This document shows, piece after piece, positions 1 through 8,628 of a DNA stretch of 64,000 bases. Under the pieces are notes generated by a model. The model was not told where the DNA came from. It did not search any database and was given only the letters and a program-made list of their open reading frames with translations. The stretch is from Campylobacter sp. RM5004. Its GTDB lineage: Bacteria > Campylobacterota > Campylobacteria > Campylobacterales > Campylobacteraceae. Position 1 is the stretch's first letter. Every line of letters starts with the position of its first letter. The position numbers were made by a program, and so were the translations under genes. The stretch is from assembly GCF_022369455.1 (NCBI RefSeq), contig NZ_CP059599.1, positions 710,409-774,408 of the forward strand, in the 5' to 3' direction.

Positions 1-216
1 GCAGATTATTCAGAAAGTCTAGAGCGTGATGGCGAATATGATCCTGATTACGATGTTCCAAGAGAAACAGACTTTTTCAATAGATTACCAGTGCATTTAA
101 GAAAATTTAATGCAAGTAATATAAGAGATTTATACCCAAAATATGAAAAAATGAGTATATTTGATACCATGGAGAATAGTGAGGATCTAAAAAAGAAGTT
201 GATAAACATGATTTAA
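1..216 (+). CDS. Hypothetical protein, 3' part only
   Basis: Frame 1 is open from the first base to a TAA at 214-216, giving the last 71 residues of a protein that begins outside the window. It is acidic and rich in Asp, Glu and Tyr; no family is recognised. Near its end the codons CTA AAA AAG (187-195) form the slippery heptamer A AAA AAG. A -1 shift there enters a frame that is open to 554, so this and the next gene may be one protein, either by programmed frameshifting or after loss of one A from the A6 run. Confidence 0.6.
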   Translation, partial: ADYSESLERDGEYDPDYDVPRETDFFNRLPVHLRKFNASNIRDLYPKYEKMSIFDTMENSEDLKKKLINMI

Positions 217-257
217 GCCCTAATAAAAAAATCGCAGAAGCTAGTGCACACGAAGTA

Positions 258-554
258 ATGACATCAGACAATACAAAAACCATCTTAAAGCCAAAGGAAA
301 CAGATTTAAATACGGCAGAATATGAAATGATGAAACAAAACATAAAAAATAGCTTTGATAATAATAAAAAAGATATATTAGAAATAGATATAAGCAAATT
401 AAACGATAAGCAAAAGAAATATGTAATGCAAAAATATTCAGAAATCATAATGTTTATTACAACTGGTAAGAAAAAGCGTGGCTTTTATTTTTATTTTACT
501 TGGGTATTTATTATATTGATGATAATCGGCATATTTGCAGGTAATTCTAAGTAA
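258..554 (+). CDS. Hypothetical C-terminally anchored membrane protein
   Basis: A 98-residue frame that is hydrophilic and Lys/Asn-rich, ending in a basic GKKKRG stretch and one hydrophobic segment of about 20 residues. It would be tail-anchored in the inner membrane. No Shine-Dalgarno sequence precedes the ATG at 258, and the frame is already open from 183, so it may be the C-terminal part of the preceding gene rather than a separate protein. No family is recognised. Confidence 0.5.
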   Translation: MTSDNTKTILKPKETDLNTAEYEMMKQNIKNSFDNNKKDILEIDISKLNDKQKKYVMQKYSEIIMFITTGKKKRGFYFYFTWVFIILMIIGIFAGNSK

Positions 555-585
555 ATACATAGCATTTTAATTAATAATGTTATTG

Positions 586-594
586 TGTTATAAT
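586..594 (+). promoter_or_regulatory. Extended -10 promoter of the ImmA operon
   Basis: TG at 586-587, one base, then a perfect TATAAT at 589-594: an extended -10 element. Exactly six bases separate it from the ATG at 601, so transcription should start at or next to that ATG and the mRNA is probably leaderless. An earlier in-frame ATG at 577 lies upstream of the -10 and cannot be the start from this promoter. Confidence 0.7.
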
Positions 595-600
595 AGCTAT

Positions 601-939
601 ATGGAAGATGGAAATGTATTAAGTTTAGCAAGTATGATGATTACAGCTAGTGGTGTTTTTGTAGGTCTTGCCACATTAGCAACAGCAGTTATTACTATAA
701 TTCTTGCTATTTATTTTAATAAAGATAAAAAGAAAGCGATAGAAGAAACAACAAATTCACTATTAGATAAAATTGCTAATGATGAACGTATTCGCAGTGA
801 GTTAATAAGTAAAATATTAAGTAATGAAGATTTTAAAGAAGAATTTGAAAGAATGGTAGATTTACATACTAAAGATAAAGTAGATGTTTATTTTATGGGT
901 TATGAAAAAGAAGAAACTAAAATAGGAGGGTTAAAATGA
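601..939 (+). CDS. Small membrane protein of the ImmA operon
   Basis: 112 residues: a short N-terminus, one strongly hydrophobic segment at about residues 12-40, then a charged, probably helical cytoplasmic tail. I chose the ATG at 601 over 577 because a perfect extended -10 overlaps the 577 start. The TGA overlaps the ATG of the first metalloprotease gene by 4 bases, so the two are probably translationally coupled. No family is recognised. It could be the membrane partner, sensor or effector of the proteases that follow. Confidence 0.7.
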   Translation: MEDGNVLSLASMMITASGVFVGLATLATAVITIILAIYFNKDKKKAIEETTNSLLDKIANDERIRSELISKILSNEDFKEEFERMVDLHTKDKVDVYFMGYEKEETKIGGLK

Positions 940-1484
940 ACTATAAAGATATTAAAAACAAAAACCCTTATGAAATCTTGGAAATGTTAGGTTTTAACGA
1001 ACCGCCATTTAACCCGTTTGATATAGCTAGAAAACTAAATATAAATGTTAGTACTTCACTAGACTTTGATAAATTGCAGTATGAAGGTCAAATTAGCGTG
1101 GATAATAATGAAGAACCTGTAATTTGGGTTAATCCTATTAAAAAAGAAACTAGACAAAGATTTACTTTAGCACATGAATTAGGACATTTGGCTAATGATG
1201 TGCTACCTAGTATTGATAATCCAATTGTAGATAAATACGAAACACTTTATAGAAGTGAGCGTTTTGGTGGAATAGAAACAAAAGCTAATGTTTTTGCTGC
1301 TAAGCTTTTAATGCCATTAAAACATATTGAAGATTGTATTTTAGAATATCAAAAAGAAAAAGAACTATCGGCAAAAGAAGCTATACTTTTAATTGCAGGT
1401 AAATTTGAAGTATCAAGAATGGCTGCTTTTTATAGATTAAAAAATCTTGGTATTATAGATAAAGATTATACTTATCCGTTTTAA
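936..1484 (+). CDS. ImmA/IrrE-family metallo-endopeptidase, copy 1
   Basis: 182 residues with the zinc-protease signature HELGH in the context TLAHELGHLAND at about residue 86, and a later ExxAN element (ETKANVFAAKLLMP) supplying the third ligand. Family members such as ImmA of ICEBs1 and IrrE of Deinococcus cleave HTH repressors to induce mobile elements or stress genes. No repressor gene is adjacent, so the substrate is unknown. It overlaps the upstream membrane-protein gene by 4 bases, and a second member of the family follows after 52 bases. Confidence 0.9.
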   Translation: MNYKDIKNKNPYEILEMLGFNEPPFNPFDIARKLNINVSTSLDFDKLQYEGQISVDNNEEPVIWVNPIKKETRQRFTLAHELGHLANDVLPSIDNPIVDKYETLYRSERFGGIETKANVFAAKLLMPLKHIEDCILEYQKEKELSAKEAILLIAGKFEVSRMAAFYRLKNLGIIDKDYTYPF

Positions 1485-1536
1485 ATACAATAAATTTAAT
1501 AGGATACAATCTTATTAAATAAGAAAGGAGTTACAT

Positions 1537-2055
1537 ATGTTTAACATTGACCTTAGTAATTTTACAAAAGAATATGTAAGCAAAATTGCTGATGATATTA
1601 GAAATCAATACTGCAGCTCTTTTCCTGTAAATACTGTTGAAATAGCGAATAACTTAGGTTTAACTGTATATACATATAATGAACCAAATCCAGACATTTC
1701 AGGTATATTAGATCCGCAAAACCAAAGGATATATATAAATGGAAATGATTATCCGCTTAGACAAAAATTCTCTACTGCTCATGAGATAGGGCATTGGGTA
1801 CTAGATTATGGATGCAAGGCAGAGCCTAGTGATATTCCAAGATATAGTTATCGTAATCTTTTATCATCGCAAGGTGTTAATCCAAGCGAAATGAGAGCGA
1901 ATTTTTTTGCAGCGTGCTTGTTAATGCCTGAAGATATAGTTAGGAGAGCTTGGATACGCAATGCTTATGATATAGACAATACAGCAAACGAACTAGTTGT
2001 AAGTCGTATGGCTTTAGCTTATAGGCTTGAATATTTAGGGTTATTGAATGAATGA
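1537..2055 (+). CDS. ImmA/IrrE-family metallo-endopeptidase, copy 2
   Basis: 172 residues with HEIGH in STAHEIGHWVLD at about residue 88 and an EMRANFFAACLLMP element that completes the zinc site, as in copy 1. Identity to copy 1 is limited outside these motifs, so this is an old duplication or two independent recruits. A strong ribosome site (AAGGAG) precedes the ATG. It overlaps the next gene, a membrane protein, by 8 bases. Two ImmA proteins in one operon without a visible HTH partner is unusual. Confidence 0.9.
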   Translation: MFNIDLSNFTKEYVSKIADDIRNQYCSSFPVNTVEIANNLGLTVYTYNEPNPDISGILDPQNQRIYINGNDYPLRQKFSTAHEIGHWVLDYGCKAEPSDIPRYSYRNLLSSQGVNPSEMRANFFAACLLMPEDIVRRAWIRNAYDIDNTANELVVSRMALAYRLEYLGLLNE

Positions 2056-2506
2056 AAAAATAAGCGATAATCAAGTATCGCCACCTGATGATGCAAAAGT
2101 AAAAGAAACAGAAAATGAAGATTTATTAAAAAATAACAATATGCCTTCGCAAAACGATGTAAAGGAAAAACTTTCAAGCGAAGAGGAATTAATAAAGAAA
2201 GAAAAGTTAAACAATGCTTGGGTAAAAGAAAGGTATCATGATGTTTTAAAAATTCTCTTATCTAACGAGAAGAATTTTATTGAAATGATTAAATGCTTCG
2301 TTTTTATCTATTTGTGTTCATATACTGGATTATTAAATATTTTCCCTGATTTATATGCAGATTATGTTAGAAGTATAGGGAAAGGAATTGTGAATCTTGT
2401 ATTTGGAGCAACAATATTTTTATTGTTATTTCCTCTAACATTTAAAATTAGAGAGCATTTTAAAAGTATATTAGATGTAATTTTAGAATATTATAGAAAA
2501 AAATAA
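2048..2506 (+). CDS. Membrane protein closing the ImmA operon
   Basis: 152 residues: a hydrophilic, Glu/Lys/Asn-rich and probably disordered N-terminal 75 residues, then two hydrophobic segments at about 80-98 and 115-135, then a basic C-terminus. The ATG lies inside the end of the second protease gene. No family is recognised. As last gene of a four-gene cassette (membrane protein, two proteases, membrane protein) next to a late phage promoter, it could anchor or be controlled by the proteases; this is inference from position. Confidence 0.7.
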   Translation: MNEKISDNQVSPPDDAKVKETENEDLLKNNNMPSQNDVKEKLSSEEELIKKEKLNNAWVKERYHDVLKILLSNEKNFIEMIKCFVFIYLCSYTGLLNIFPDLYADYVRSIGKGIVNLVFGATIFLLLFPLTFKIREHFKSILDVILEYYRKK

Positions 2507-2509
2507 TTC

Positions 2510-2552
2510 TTCTTAAATGTCGGCTATTTAACAACCTTTTATTTTTTAAACT
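2510..2552 (+). promoter_or_regulatory. Late-operon promoter repeat, copy 1
   Basis: A 43-base segment identical to 18448-18490. It contains the perfect dyad TTAAAT-N7-ATTTAA (2513-2531) and ends in TAAACT (2547-2552), a -10-like hexamer six bases before the ATG of the baseplate W gene at 2559. No Shine-Dalgarno sequence lies in between. Both copies stand at the start of a phage structural operon at identical distance from the ATG, so the repeat is best read as a late promoter plus activator site giving leaderless mRNA. Confidence 0.75.
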
Positions 2553-2558
2553 TCATCT

Positions 2559-2828
2559 ATGTATAAGATAAGCATAGATGATAATTTAACTAGAATTGTG
2601 AAGAAACGTAAATTCAGCCATGCATTACGTCCATTTTTGGGCTGTGATAGCTTGATTGACAAGGAGCTAACACACGCTAATACTCACGTATATTTAAAGA
2701 CTTTAGCAGAGCAAATAAAACTACTTAAGCCTAGAATTATCATCAAAAAATTAGCTTTAAATGGGGCAAATGTGCTTATTGATTACGAAGTAATTGAAAG
2801 CAAGGAGCGAGTCGTTTATGAATTATAA
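2559..2828 (+). CDS. Baseplate assembly protein W (gp25-like)
   Basis: 89 residues resembling the gp25/P2 gpW wedge family: a short N-terminus, a conserved region around FLGCDSLID, a central helix and a C-terminal strand pair ending in IDYEV. Gene J follows directly, as in P2. It is the first gene of the late operon, with its ATG six bases after the 43-bp repeat and no ribosome site. P2 gene V is not beside it but near 22.9 kb. Confidence 0.75.
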   Translation: MYKISIDDNLTRIVKKRKFSHALRPFLGCDSLIDKELTHANTHVYLKTLAEQIKLLKPRIIIKKLALNGANVLIDYEVIESKERVVYEL

Positions 2829-3855
2829 TGATGTATTTTTCGCTCCATTTGACATTGAAAAAGCTCGTAATGAAATCATAGAAAGCTATAAAAACAAAGC
2901 AAATCAAAGTGATTATAAGCCATTAATAAATGATGATATTATGATTTTAACTGACTGCTTTTTGGAGTGGTTTAAGACAAAGCACGAATATATCACAAAT
3001 GTAGCTATGCAAAATTATCTAGCATACTCACGCGATACATTTTTAGATGAATTAGTAGCATTAGTTGGACTAACTAGAAAACACGCAAATAATGCAACTT
3101 GCAAAATAAAAATCACAGCAAATAGCCCGACCTTCATTCCAAAGAATGCAAAATTAAGCGATAGTAAGGGACATTATGCGTATTTGCTAAATGATGTATA
3201 TGTAAAAGATGAGATTATAGAGCTATGCGAGATAGAAAATAACGAGTTTTTAGATATGAAAATATCGATGCTTGAAACTCAAAATATCTATATTGAGAAA
3301 ATTGAACAAGTAACAGAATGGAAAAACGATAGCTATCGTGAGATCGATGAAGAACTAAAAGAACGCTTTAAATTAGCACTTCATAGATTTAGCACTGCTG
3401 GAAGTGCTGAAAGCTATTTGTTCTATGTATTATCAACTAAAGCTGTATTAAAAGCTAAAATATATGATGATAGCACAAAACCAGGGCAAGTGTTTATCTG
3501 CTACTACACTCAAGCTGAAAATGTAGAGCCACAAATCTTAAAAGCACTTGAAAATAAAGTGCCACTAACAGATAAGATAAATCTTATTAAATGCAAAGAA
3601 ATCACGCAAGATCTACTGATAAAAATCAAAGTAAAAGATGATTTTTTATTCGCTGAGAACTTAGCCAAGATTGATTTTATTATCAAAGATTTTTATAAAA
3701 AACTTGACATTAGTGAGAGCGTAAGCGAGAGTAAAATTATAAGCTTATGCAATGATGAGAATATAAGCGATATAAGTATCACAACTCCACTTTTAATGGT
3801 AGATAAAAATAGCATTTTAAGGCTAAATTCACTAAGGATTGAAAAATGGATCTAA
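2818..3855 (+). CDS. Baseplate J-like protein
   Basis: 345 residues of the P2 gpJ / Mu gp47 family, which forms the baseplate wedge at the tail tip. The central part holds the typical HRFSTAGSAESYLFYVLS element at about residue 190. I chose the ATG at 2818 because AGGAG lies nine bases before it; an upstream TTG in frame (2794) has no such support. It overlaps baseplate W by 11 bases and gene I by 10. Confidence 0.85.
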   Translation: MNYNDVFFAPFDIEKARNEIIESYKNKANQSDYKPLINDDIMILTDCFLEWFKTKHEYITNVAMQNYLAYSRDTFLDELVALVGLTRKHANNATCKIKITANSPTFIPKNAKLSDSKGHYAYLLNDVYVKDEIIELCEIENNEFLDMKISMLETQNIYIEKIEQVTEWKNDSYREIDEELKERFKLALHRFSTAGSAESYLFYVLSTKAVLKAKIYDDSTKPGQVFICYYTQAENVEPQILKALENKVPLTDKINLIKCKEITQDLLIKIKVKDDFLFAENLAKIDFIIKDFYKKLDISESVSESKIISLCNDENISDISITTPLLMVDKNSILRLNSLRIEKWI

Positions 3856-4298
3856 GTATCTATTCAAAATCTTTAGAAGATTTCAAGAATTCTATTTTAG
3901 AAGTACTTGATAAGGCATATTCTATAAATACCGAACATTTTTATAAGCCGAATATAAAAAATACAAAAATCTTGTCATCTCAATGGGGGCATTATCAAGA
4001 CTTAAAAACACCATTTTTGCTAAATCAAAGCGAAGGGACTGCGAGCTATTTTAAAACTATGTTGCGTGGGGTTTTTGCTGATTGTAAAGTTGTTAATTTA
4101 GATAAACCTTACACATTTAAAGCAGTAGTTGAGATTAGCGAAAACTCAACTAGCGAAAACATACTAAAGCTTAGCGAATACATAAATAAATACAAAAATG
4201 TTCGTTCAGTTTGCGAACATATAGAGCTTATCACAATACACAAAACACCACTTAAGATAAAGGCGGTTATGCAAATAAAGGAGCTTAAAGAATTATGA
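3846..4298 (+). CDS. Tail protein I (P2 gpI-like)
   Basis: 150 residues. Position directly between gpJ and the tail fibre gene, length, and an N-terminal stretch (DLSIYSKSLEDF) followed by a Trp-containing core fit the P2 gpI tail-tip family. It overlaps both neighbours by a few bases. The assignment rests more on gene order than on motifs. Confidence 0.7.
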   Translation: MDLSIYSKSLEDFKNSILEVLDKAYSINTEHFYKPNIKNTKILSSQWGHYQDLKTPFLLNQSEGTASYFKTMLRGVFADCKVVNLDKPYTFKAVVEISENSTSENILKLSEYINKYKNVRSVCEHIELITIHKTPLKIKAVMQIKELKEL

Positions 4299-6091
4299 CA
4301 ATAATCACAAATGAAGGTAAAAAGCTAATAACACATTCAATCATTAATAAGCTTGACTTGTTTATATCAAAAGTCGTTTATGCTGATTGCAATTTAGATA
4401 CACTAGATGAAAACACAACGGCTTTAACAAACATAAAATATGAAAATCTTCCAACAAGTGTTAGAATTGATGAATTTGACAACTCAAAAATAATTCTTGA
4501 AGCAGTATTGAAAAATGATACAGCTAGGGATTTTTTCATAAATTGCGTTGGCTTTATTGCAAAAAATGGGGAGCTGTTATGTTTTACTAAAATAAACAGA
4601 ACTCCAGTGTTAAGTAAAGCAACAGATACAAACGCTTCATTGTTTCATTATAAGTTAGCAATTGAGCTTAAAAACGCTAAGGATTTAAGTATAAAAATAG
4701 ATGAAACGATAGTTTATCCAACACTATCGCATTTCAACGCTTCTCAAAAAGCACAAGATGAGAAGATAGATAAACTAGGATTAGACAAAGTCAATACAAG
4801 CGATTTTACAGCTTCTCAGAAAGCACAAGATGAAAAAATAAAAACTCTTGAAACTAATAAAGCAGATAAACTAAATGTTTTTACAAGAGATGAGATTAAT
4901 ACAAAATTAAGTGCTAAAGCAAATAATACAGACTTAACAAAAGTTAAAAACGACTTGGAAACAAGGATTAAAGCAGTTGAAGATGATAGGATGAAAGTTT
5001 ATACAACTCCACTAACTTGTAGCGTTGGAGTTGGTGGAGAATTTAAAACTTTAGCTGAAGCTTTTAAGGCATTATCTTATTTTAAAAAAGCTAGTCCTAG
5101 TGTAGGAAATTGTGTAATTACAATGTTACCTAATTTTGTTTTAAAAGAATTTTTGTATTTTGAGAATTGCGATTTATCACATATAACCCTTACTTCTAGT
5201 AACAATTGTATAATAAGTTGTGATTTTGCTAATCCTATTAGTGAAAATCGCAATGTTTTTTCTTTTCATAATGCTAATTCTTGTTTCTTTTATAAAGCTC
5301 ATTTTAACTTTATAAATCAACCACAAGGGCTTATAATTGCAGGTAATAATGCAAATATACGATTTGCTGAATGTAGTGTTAAAAATGCAACTTATGGTCT
5401 TTTAGCTTATGATTCTAATTTAAATGTTAAAAGCTCCACATTTACAAATATAAAAAAAGCTTGTCTTTATGCAACAGAAAAATCAAGTGTAAATTCTATA
5501 GTAAATACTTTTGATACTTCAAGTCGTGGCATTTATTCTATGAGAAATACAACTACGAATTCATATAGGGATATTTTTAAAAATATAACTAATGAATGTT
5601 TTTATGTAGATTGGGGAGGATTTGCTATGTATGAAGCACACCCAAATGGAAGCTTTGTTAATTCTCCTAAGAAGTGTAATCTAGTGCCAAATACGCTTTA
5701 TAAACACGGAATATTTTTTGACAGAACTACTAATGAAGGAGCTTTAATTCAAAAAGATGTTCCGTATGGTAAATTATTTGAACTTAATGGTTTAAAAATT
5801 TTAATTTTAAGAAATGTTCCTATTGTTCCTGTTGTAGGAGCTGATAGATATCAAAATCATTTAAATATGGGTCATTATGAAGTATTTTATAGTTTTACTT
5901 TACCTATCAGTGGATTCTTTTTAGTTGGTGCTAGTTACAAAGGTGCTTTTTGCTCTGGTCAAACATTGAATAATTTTCACAGAATATATAGAAATAGAGA
6001 TGCACAAAGAGATATGCATACAGTTCCTGCAGTAGGACAACCATTTGAGAGAGAAAAACTTAATTTTAATTTTATAGCAATAGGACTTTAA
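4295..6091 (+). CDS. Tail fibre protein (gpH-like)
   Basis: 598 residues. The N-terminal ~150 residues resemble the P2 gpH attachment domain. Next comes a helical shaft at about 150-235 in which the unit ASQKAQDEKI occurs twice. Then there is a region rich in Asn, Ser and Thr with many short strands (about 250-450), suggestive of a right-handed beta-helix like those of polysaccharide-binding fibres, and a distinct tip domain. It would bind the cell surface and set host range. It ends two bases before the next gene. Confidence 0.8.
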   Translation: MTIITNEGKKLITHSIINKLDLFISKVVYADCNLDTLDENTTALTNIKYENLPTSVRIDEFDNSKIILEAVLKNDTARDFFINCVGFIAKNGELLCFTKINRTPVLSKATDTNASLFHYKLAIELKNAKDLSIKIDETIVYPTLSHFNASQKAQDEKIDKLGLDKVNTSDFTASQKAQDEKIKTLETNKADKLNVFTRDEINTKLSAKANNTDLTKVKNDLETRIKAVEDDRMKVYTTPLTCSVGVGGEFKTLAEAFKALSYFKKASPSVGNCVITMLPNFVLKEFLYFENCDLSHITLTSSNNCIISCDFANPISENRNVFSFHNANSCFFYKAHFNFINQPQGLIIAGNNANIRFAECSVKNATYGLLAYDSNLNVKSSTFTNIKKACLYATEKSSVNSIVNTFDTSSRGIYSMRNTTTNSYRDIFKNITNECFYVDWGGFAMYEAHPNGSFVNSPKKCNLVPNTLYKHGIFFDRTTNEGALIQKDVPYGKLFELNGLKILILRNVPIVPVVGADRYQNHLNMGHYEVFYSFTLPISGFFLVGASYKGAFCSGQTLNNFHRIYRNRDAQRDMHTVPAVGQPFEREKLNFNFIAIGL

Positions 6092-6092
6092 T

Positions 6093-6686
6093 ATGGAAAA
6101 ATTAAACAATTTAATACAAGATGAAATTATTGATGATTTTAACGATTATTTTAGCGATGAGAAGTGTTTTAGCGTTGTTTTAAAAGACAATGGCTTTATT
6201 GATTATATTGATATGAGAAAGCTTGAAAACGCAGTAGAAGTTAGCGAAGAAACATATATAAAAATTATGCAAAATCAAGTGAATTTCTATGAAAAAGGCG
6301 AGTTTATCCATAAAGCTCAAGTCATTGAGCTAAGCTTTGATGAGCTTAAGGAAAATAAATTAAACGAGCTTGAGAACACAAAAACACAAGCTGAGAATGC
6401 TGATATTTTATATAAAGATAAGCTTTATCAAGCAGATAGTAAAGCGAAGGAATTATTAACGCAAAGTTTAGTGATTTTTAGCTCAGTTGGTGCAGTGCCT
6501 GATAATTTTGTTTGGAAAAGCTCTGATAATAGTCTTAATGTTTTTAGCTTAGATGATTTAAAAAATCTATCTTTATTAATTGCACAAAGAACACAAGAAA
6601 TAACTGCCAAATATTGGTCTTATAAAGAGCAAATTAGAAATGCAACTACTAGCGATGAACTAGATTTAATCAAATTGGAGTTTTAA
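6093..6686 (+). CDS. DUF4376-like tail-fibre partner
   Basis: 197 residues. The C-terminal half (LNELENTKTQAENADILY... to TTSDELDLIKLEF) is helical and resembles DUF4376 proteins commonly encoded just after phage tail-fibre genes, where they are thought to help fibre assembly or form part of the fibre. The N-terminal half is acidic. It starts two bases after the fibre gene, in the same operon. Confidence 0.65.
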   Translation: MEKLNNLIQDEIIDDFNDYFSDEKCFSVVLKDNGFIDYIDMRKLENAVEVSEETYIKIMQNQVNFYEKGEFIHKAQVIELSFDELKENKLNELENTKTQAENADILYKDKLYQADSKAKELLTQSLVIFSSVGAVPDNFVWKSSDNSLNVFSLDDLKNLSLLIAQRTQEITAKYWSYKEQIRNATTSDELDLIKLEF

Positions 6687-6688
6687 CC

Positions 6689-7055
6689 ATGGAAAGAGTT
6701 ATTTTAAAGCCTTGTGAAAAAGATAAGTTTGAGCTTATAGAAGATTATAGTTTTGAGTGTGGTTTTGCTAAAGTTGATATTCCTAGCGGATATAAAACAA
6801 ATGGAGCAAACATACCTCGTTTGTTGTGGAGTATCTACCCGCCAAATTCACCTGAATACTTAAGTGCAGTAGTCGTTCATGACTACTTGTGTGATAAAGC
6901 ATATCAAAATAATAAAAGTTATGAAGACTTTATCTTAGCTGACAAAGTGTTTTTTTATTGCATTAAAAGAACTTGATATTAGCAATTTCAAATCGGCTTT
7001 ATTTTACAACTCTTGCAGATTTTACCACTACTTAAAATACAAGGCTTTTAGATGA
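6689..7055 (+). pseudogene. DUF1353 phage protein, frameshifted
   Basis: The first 87 codons read as a DUF1353 protein (IPSGYKTNGANIPRLLW, VVVHDYLCDKA). At a run of seven T (6950-6956) the frame breaks and reaches TGA at 6974-6976. Removing one T restores an ending ALKELDISNFK...KYKAFR with a stop at 7053-7055 that overlaps the next ATG (7052) as ATGA, the typical coupling of this operon. The gene is therefore a single-base frameshift, or a T-tract able to switch. Function of the family is unknown; it is frequent in phage tail and lysis regions. Confidence 0.75.
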
Positions 7056-7258
7056 TTTATATTGCAAAACAAGATGAAAAACTAAGCGTGATTTATGCAA
7101 AGCATTATAAAAGAGATGATTATTCATCTAGCTTTTATCAAGAGTTTTTAAGAGCTAATCATAAACACTTGAATAAGATTTATTTTAATGGTGGCGAACA
7201 AATAGAATTAATAGAACCTAAAGCCGAAACTAAAAAAACGGAGACTTTATGGAGCTAG
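7052..7258 (+). CDS. Tail protein X (P2 gpX-like)
   Basis: 68 residues. Small basic protein placed directly before gpD, with a LysM-like core ending in GGEQIELIEP, as in the P2 gpX family, which joins tail completion and baseplate. It overlaps gpD by 10 bases. In P2 gpX lies nearer the head genes; here it is grouped with gpD. Confidence 0.65.
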   Translation: MIYIAKQDEKLSVIYAKHYKRDDYSSSFYQEFLRANHKHLNKIYFNGGEQIELIEPKAETKKTETLWS

Positions 7259-8154
7259 TTCATAAGCCTATAATCACGCTTTTTTACAATGATGTAGATA
7301 AAACAGCTCAAATGCCTTTTATAAATATCACGATAAACGATTATGCAAAAGGACAAGCTGATACTTGCAATATCACGCTAAGTTATAACACACCTGAGCC
7401 AAGATTAAATGACACTATAAAAGTATTTTGCGATGGTGTGCTTTTAGGTGCTTTTTATATAAATAAAATCAAAATCAAGTATAAGCAAACTTATGAGCTA
7501 GAATGCGTGAGTGCTAATCTAAGCCGTGCAAAACAAATCAAAAACAGGACTTTTAAAGAAAGTGAATTTTTAAAAGTAGCCGAAAGCATAGCAAAAGAAA
7601 ATGGCTTAAAGTTTAAAGCACAGGTTAGCAAAAACGAGCTTAAAAATTATCAGCAAAACAATCAAAGCGATTTAGCTTTCCTATCTAGCGAGTGTGATAA
7701 GTTGGGTGTAAATATGAGCATTAAAAATAATACTTTGATTTTACACGATGCTAATAAAGAGAATAAAAGGCTTAAATATGAGCTGCAAGAGAGCGAACTT
7801 ATAGAGCTTGATTATGAGTTCATTGCTGGAGTTAGTACAGGTAGTGTTGAAGTTACTTATTTTGATGCGAAAGAGAATAAAGATATCGTAGTTCGTGCAG
7901 GTAGCAGTGAGCCTGTAAAAAAAATTAATTCTTTTGTAAAGAATAAACAAGAAGCATTAACACTAGCAAACTCTAAGCTACAAACTCAAAAGAATGCGAG
8001 CTTTAAAGGCTCTTTAAAGGTGCTTGGTCGTGCTATGAATGCAGGTGCGTTGCTTGATATAGTGCTTGAAAACAAGACTTTAAACACTCAAATAGAAAAA
8101 ATAACGCATTCTATAAGTGCAAGTGGATTTACAACTAGTGTGGAGTTTTGCTAA
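7249..8154 (+). CDS. Late control / baseplate hub protein D
   Basis: 301 residues of the P2 gpD / Mu gp44 / T4 gp27-like hub family, which forms the central baseplate ring on which the spike sits. Visible are the N-terminal fold around NDYAKGQADTCNITLSY and the later FLSSECDKLGVN segment. Its TAA overlaps the ATG of the inner-membrane spanin by one base (TAATG), so tail-hub and lysis genes are coupled. Confidence 0.8.
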   Translation: MELVHKPIITLFYNDVDKTAQMPFINITINDYAKGQADTCNITLSYNTPEPRLNDTIKVFCDGVLLGAFYINKIKIKYKQTYELECVSANLSRAKQIKNRTFKESEFLKVAESIAKENGLKFKAQVSKNELKNYQQNNQSDLAFLSSECDKLGVNMSIKNNTLILHDANKENKRLKYELQESELIELDYEFIAGVSTGSVEVTYFDAKENKDIVVRAGSSEPVKKINSFVKNKQEALTLANSKLQTQKNASFKGSLKVLGRAMNAGALLDIVLENKTLNTQIEKITHSISASGFTTSVEFC

Positions 8155-8444
8155 TGAAGATAAATGCGATTTTAGGAGTTATCATCTTGCTAATGTATTT
8201 ATACATAAGTGATTTAAAGTCTAGTTTAGATAAAGCAAAAACTAGAGCAAACGAGCTAAACGCCGTGATTTTAGCAAAAGATGATGAGCTAAAAAGAGCA
8301 AATTTAGCACGAGATGAGCTAAATAAAAAACTACAAGATAAACAAAAAATCCGTTTATCTTTAACAAAAAAGGTAATTGAAAATGAGAAAAGTAAAGATA
8401 AGCTTGATGATTATTTTCTTGATATTTTTAACAGCTTGCAGTGA
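8154..8444 (+). CDS. Inner-membrane spanin (Rz-like)
   Basis: 96 residues from the ATG that overlaps the gpD stop. One N-terminal membrane segment (ILGVIILLMYLYI) is followed by a long charged coiled coil (about 25-85), the build of Rz-type i-spanins, which fuse inner and outer membranes at the last step of lysis. The outer partner gene starts inside it in another frame, the classic overlapped Rz/Rz1 arrangement. Identification rests on architecture, not on residue similarity. Confidence 0.8.
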   Translation: MKINAILGVIILLMYLYISDLKSSLDKAKTRANELNAVILAKDDELKRANLARDELNKKLQDKQKIRLSLTKKVIENEKSKDKLDDYFLDIFNSLQ

Positions 8445-8628
8445 AAAGATAGTGTATGTAAAAGAGCAAGTGCCAACAGACTTTTTAGAATGCGAGAATT
8501 TGGATATGGATAGAAATATGAAAACAAACGGCGATTTTGCTTTGTTTGTGATAGATAGCGTGAGTGCTTATCGTGATTGCAAAGCTAAGTTAAAAGCGAT
8601 AAGAGATTTTGTGGAAGGAGATAAATAA
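8383..8628 (+). CDS. Outer-membrane spanin lipoprotein (Rz1-like)
   Basis: 81 residues starting MRKVKIS, with a signal peptide and a lipobox LTAC at about residues 15-18, so it should be lipidated on that Cys and sent to the outer membrane. It begins inside the Rz-like gene in another frame. I chose the ATG at 8383; a TTG two codons earlier is possible. The mature part is longer than that of lambda Rz1 and not Pro-rich. It abuts the holin candidate. Confidence 0.8.
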   Translation: MRKVKISLMIIFLIFLTACSEKIVYVKEQVPTDFLECENLDMDRNMKTNGDFALFVIDSVSAYRDCKAKLKAIRDFVEGDK

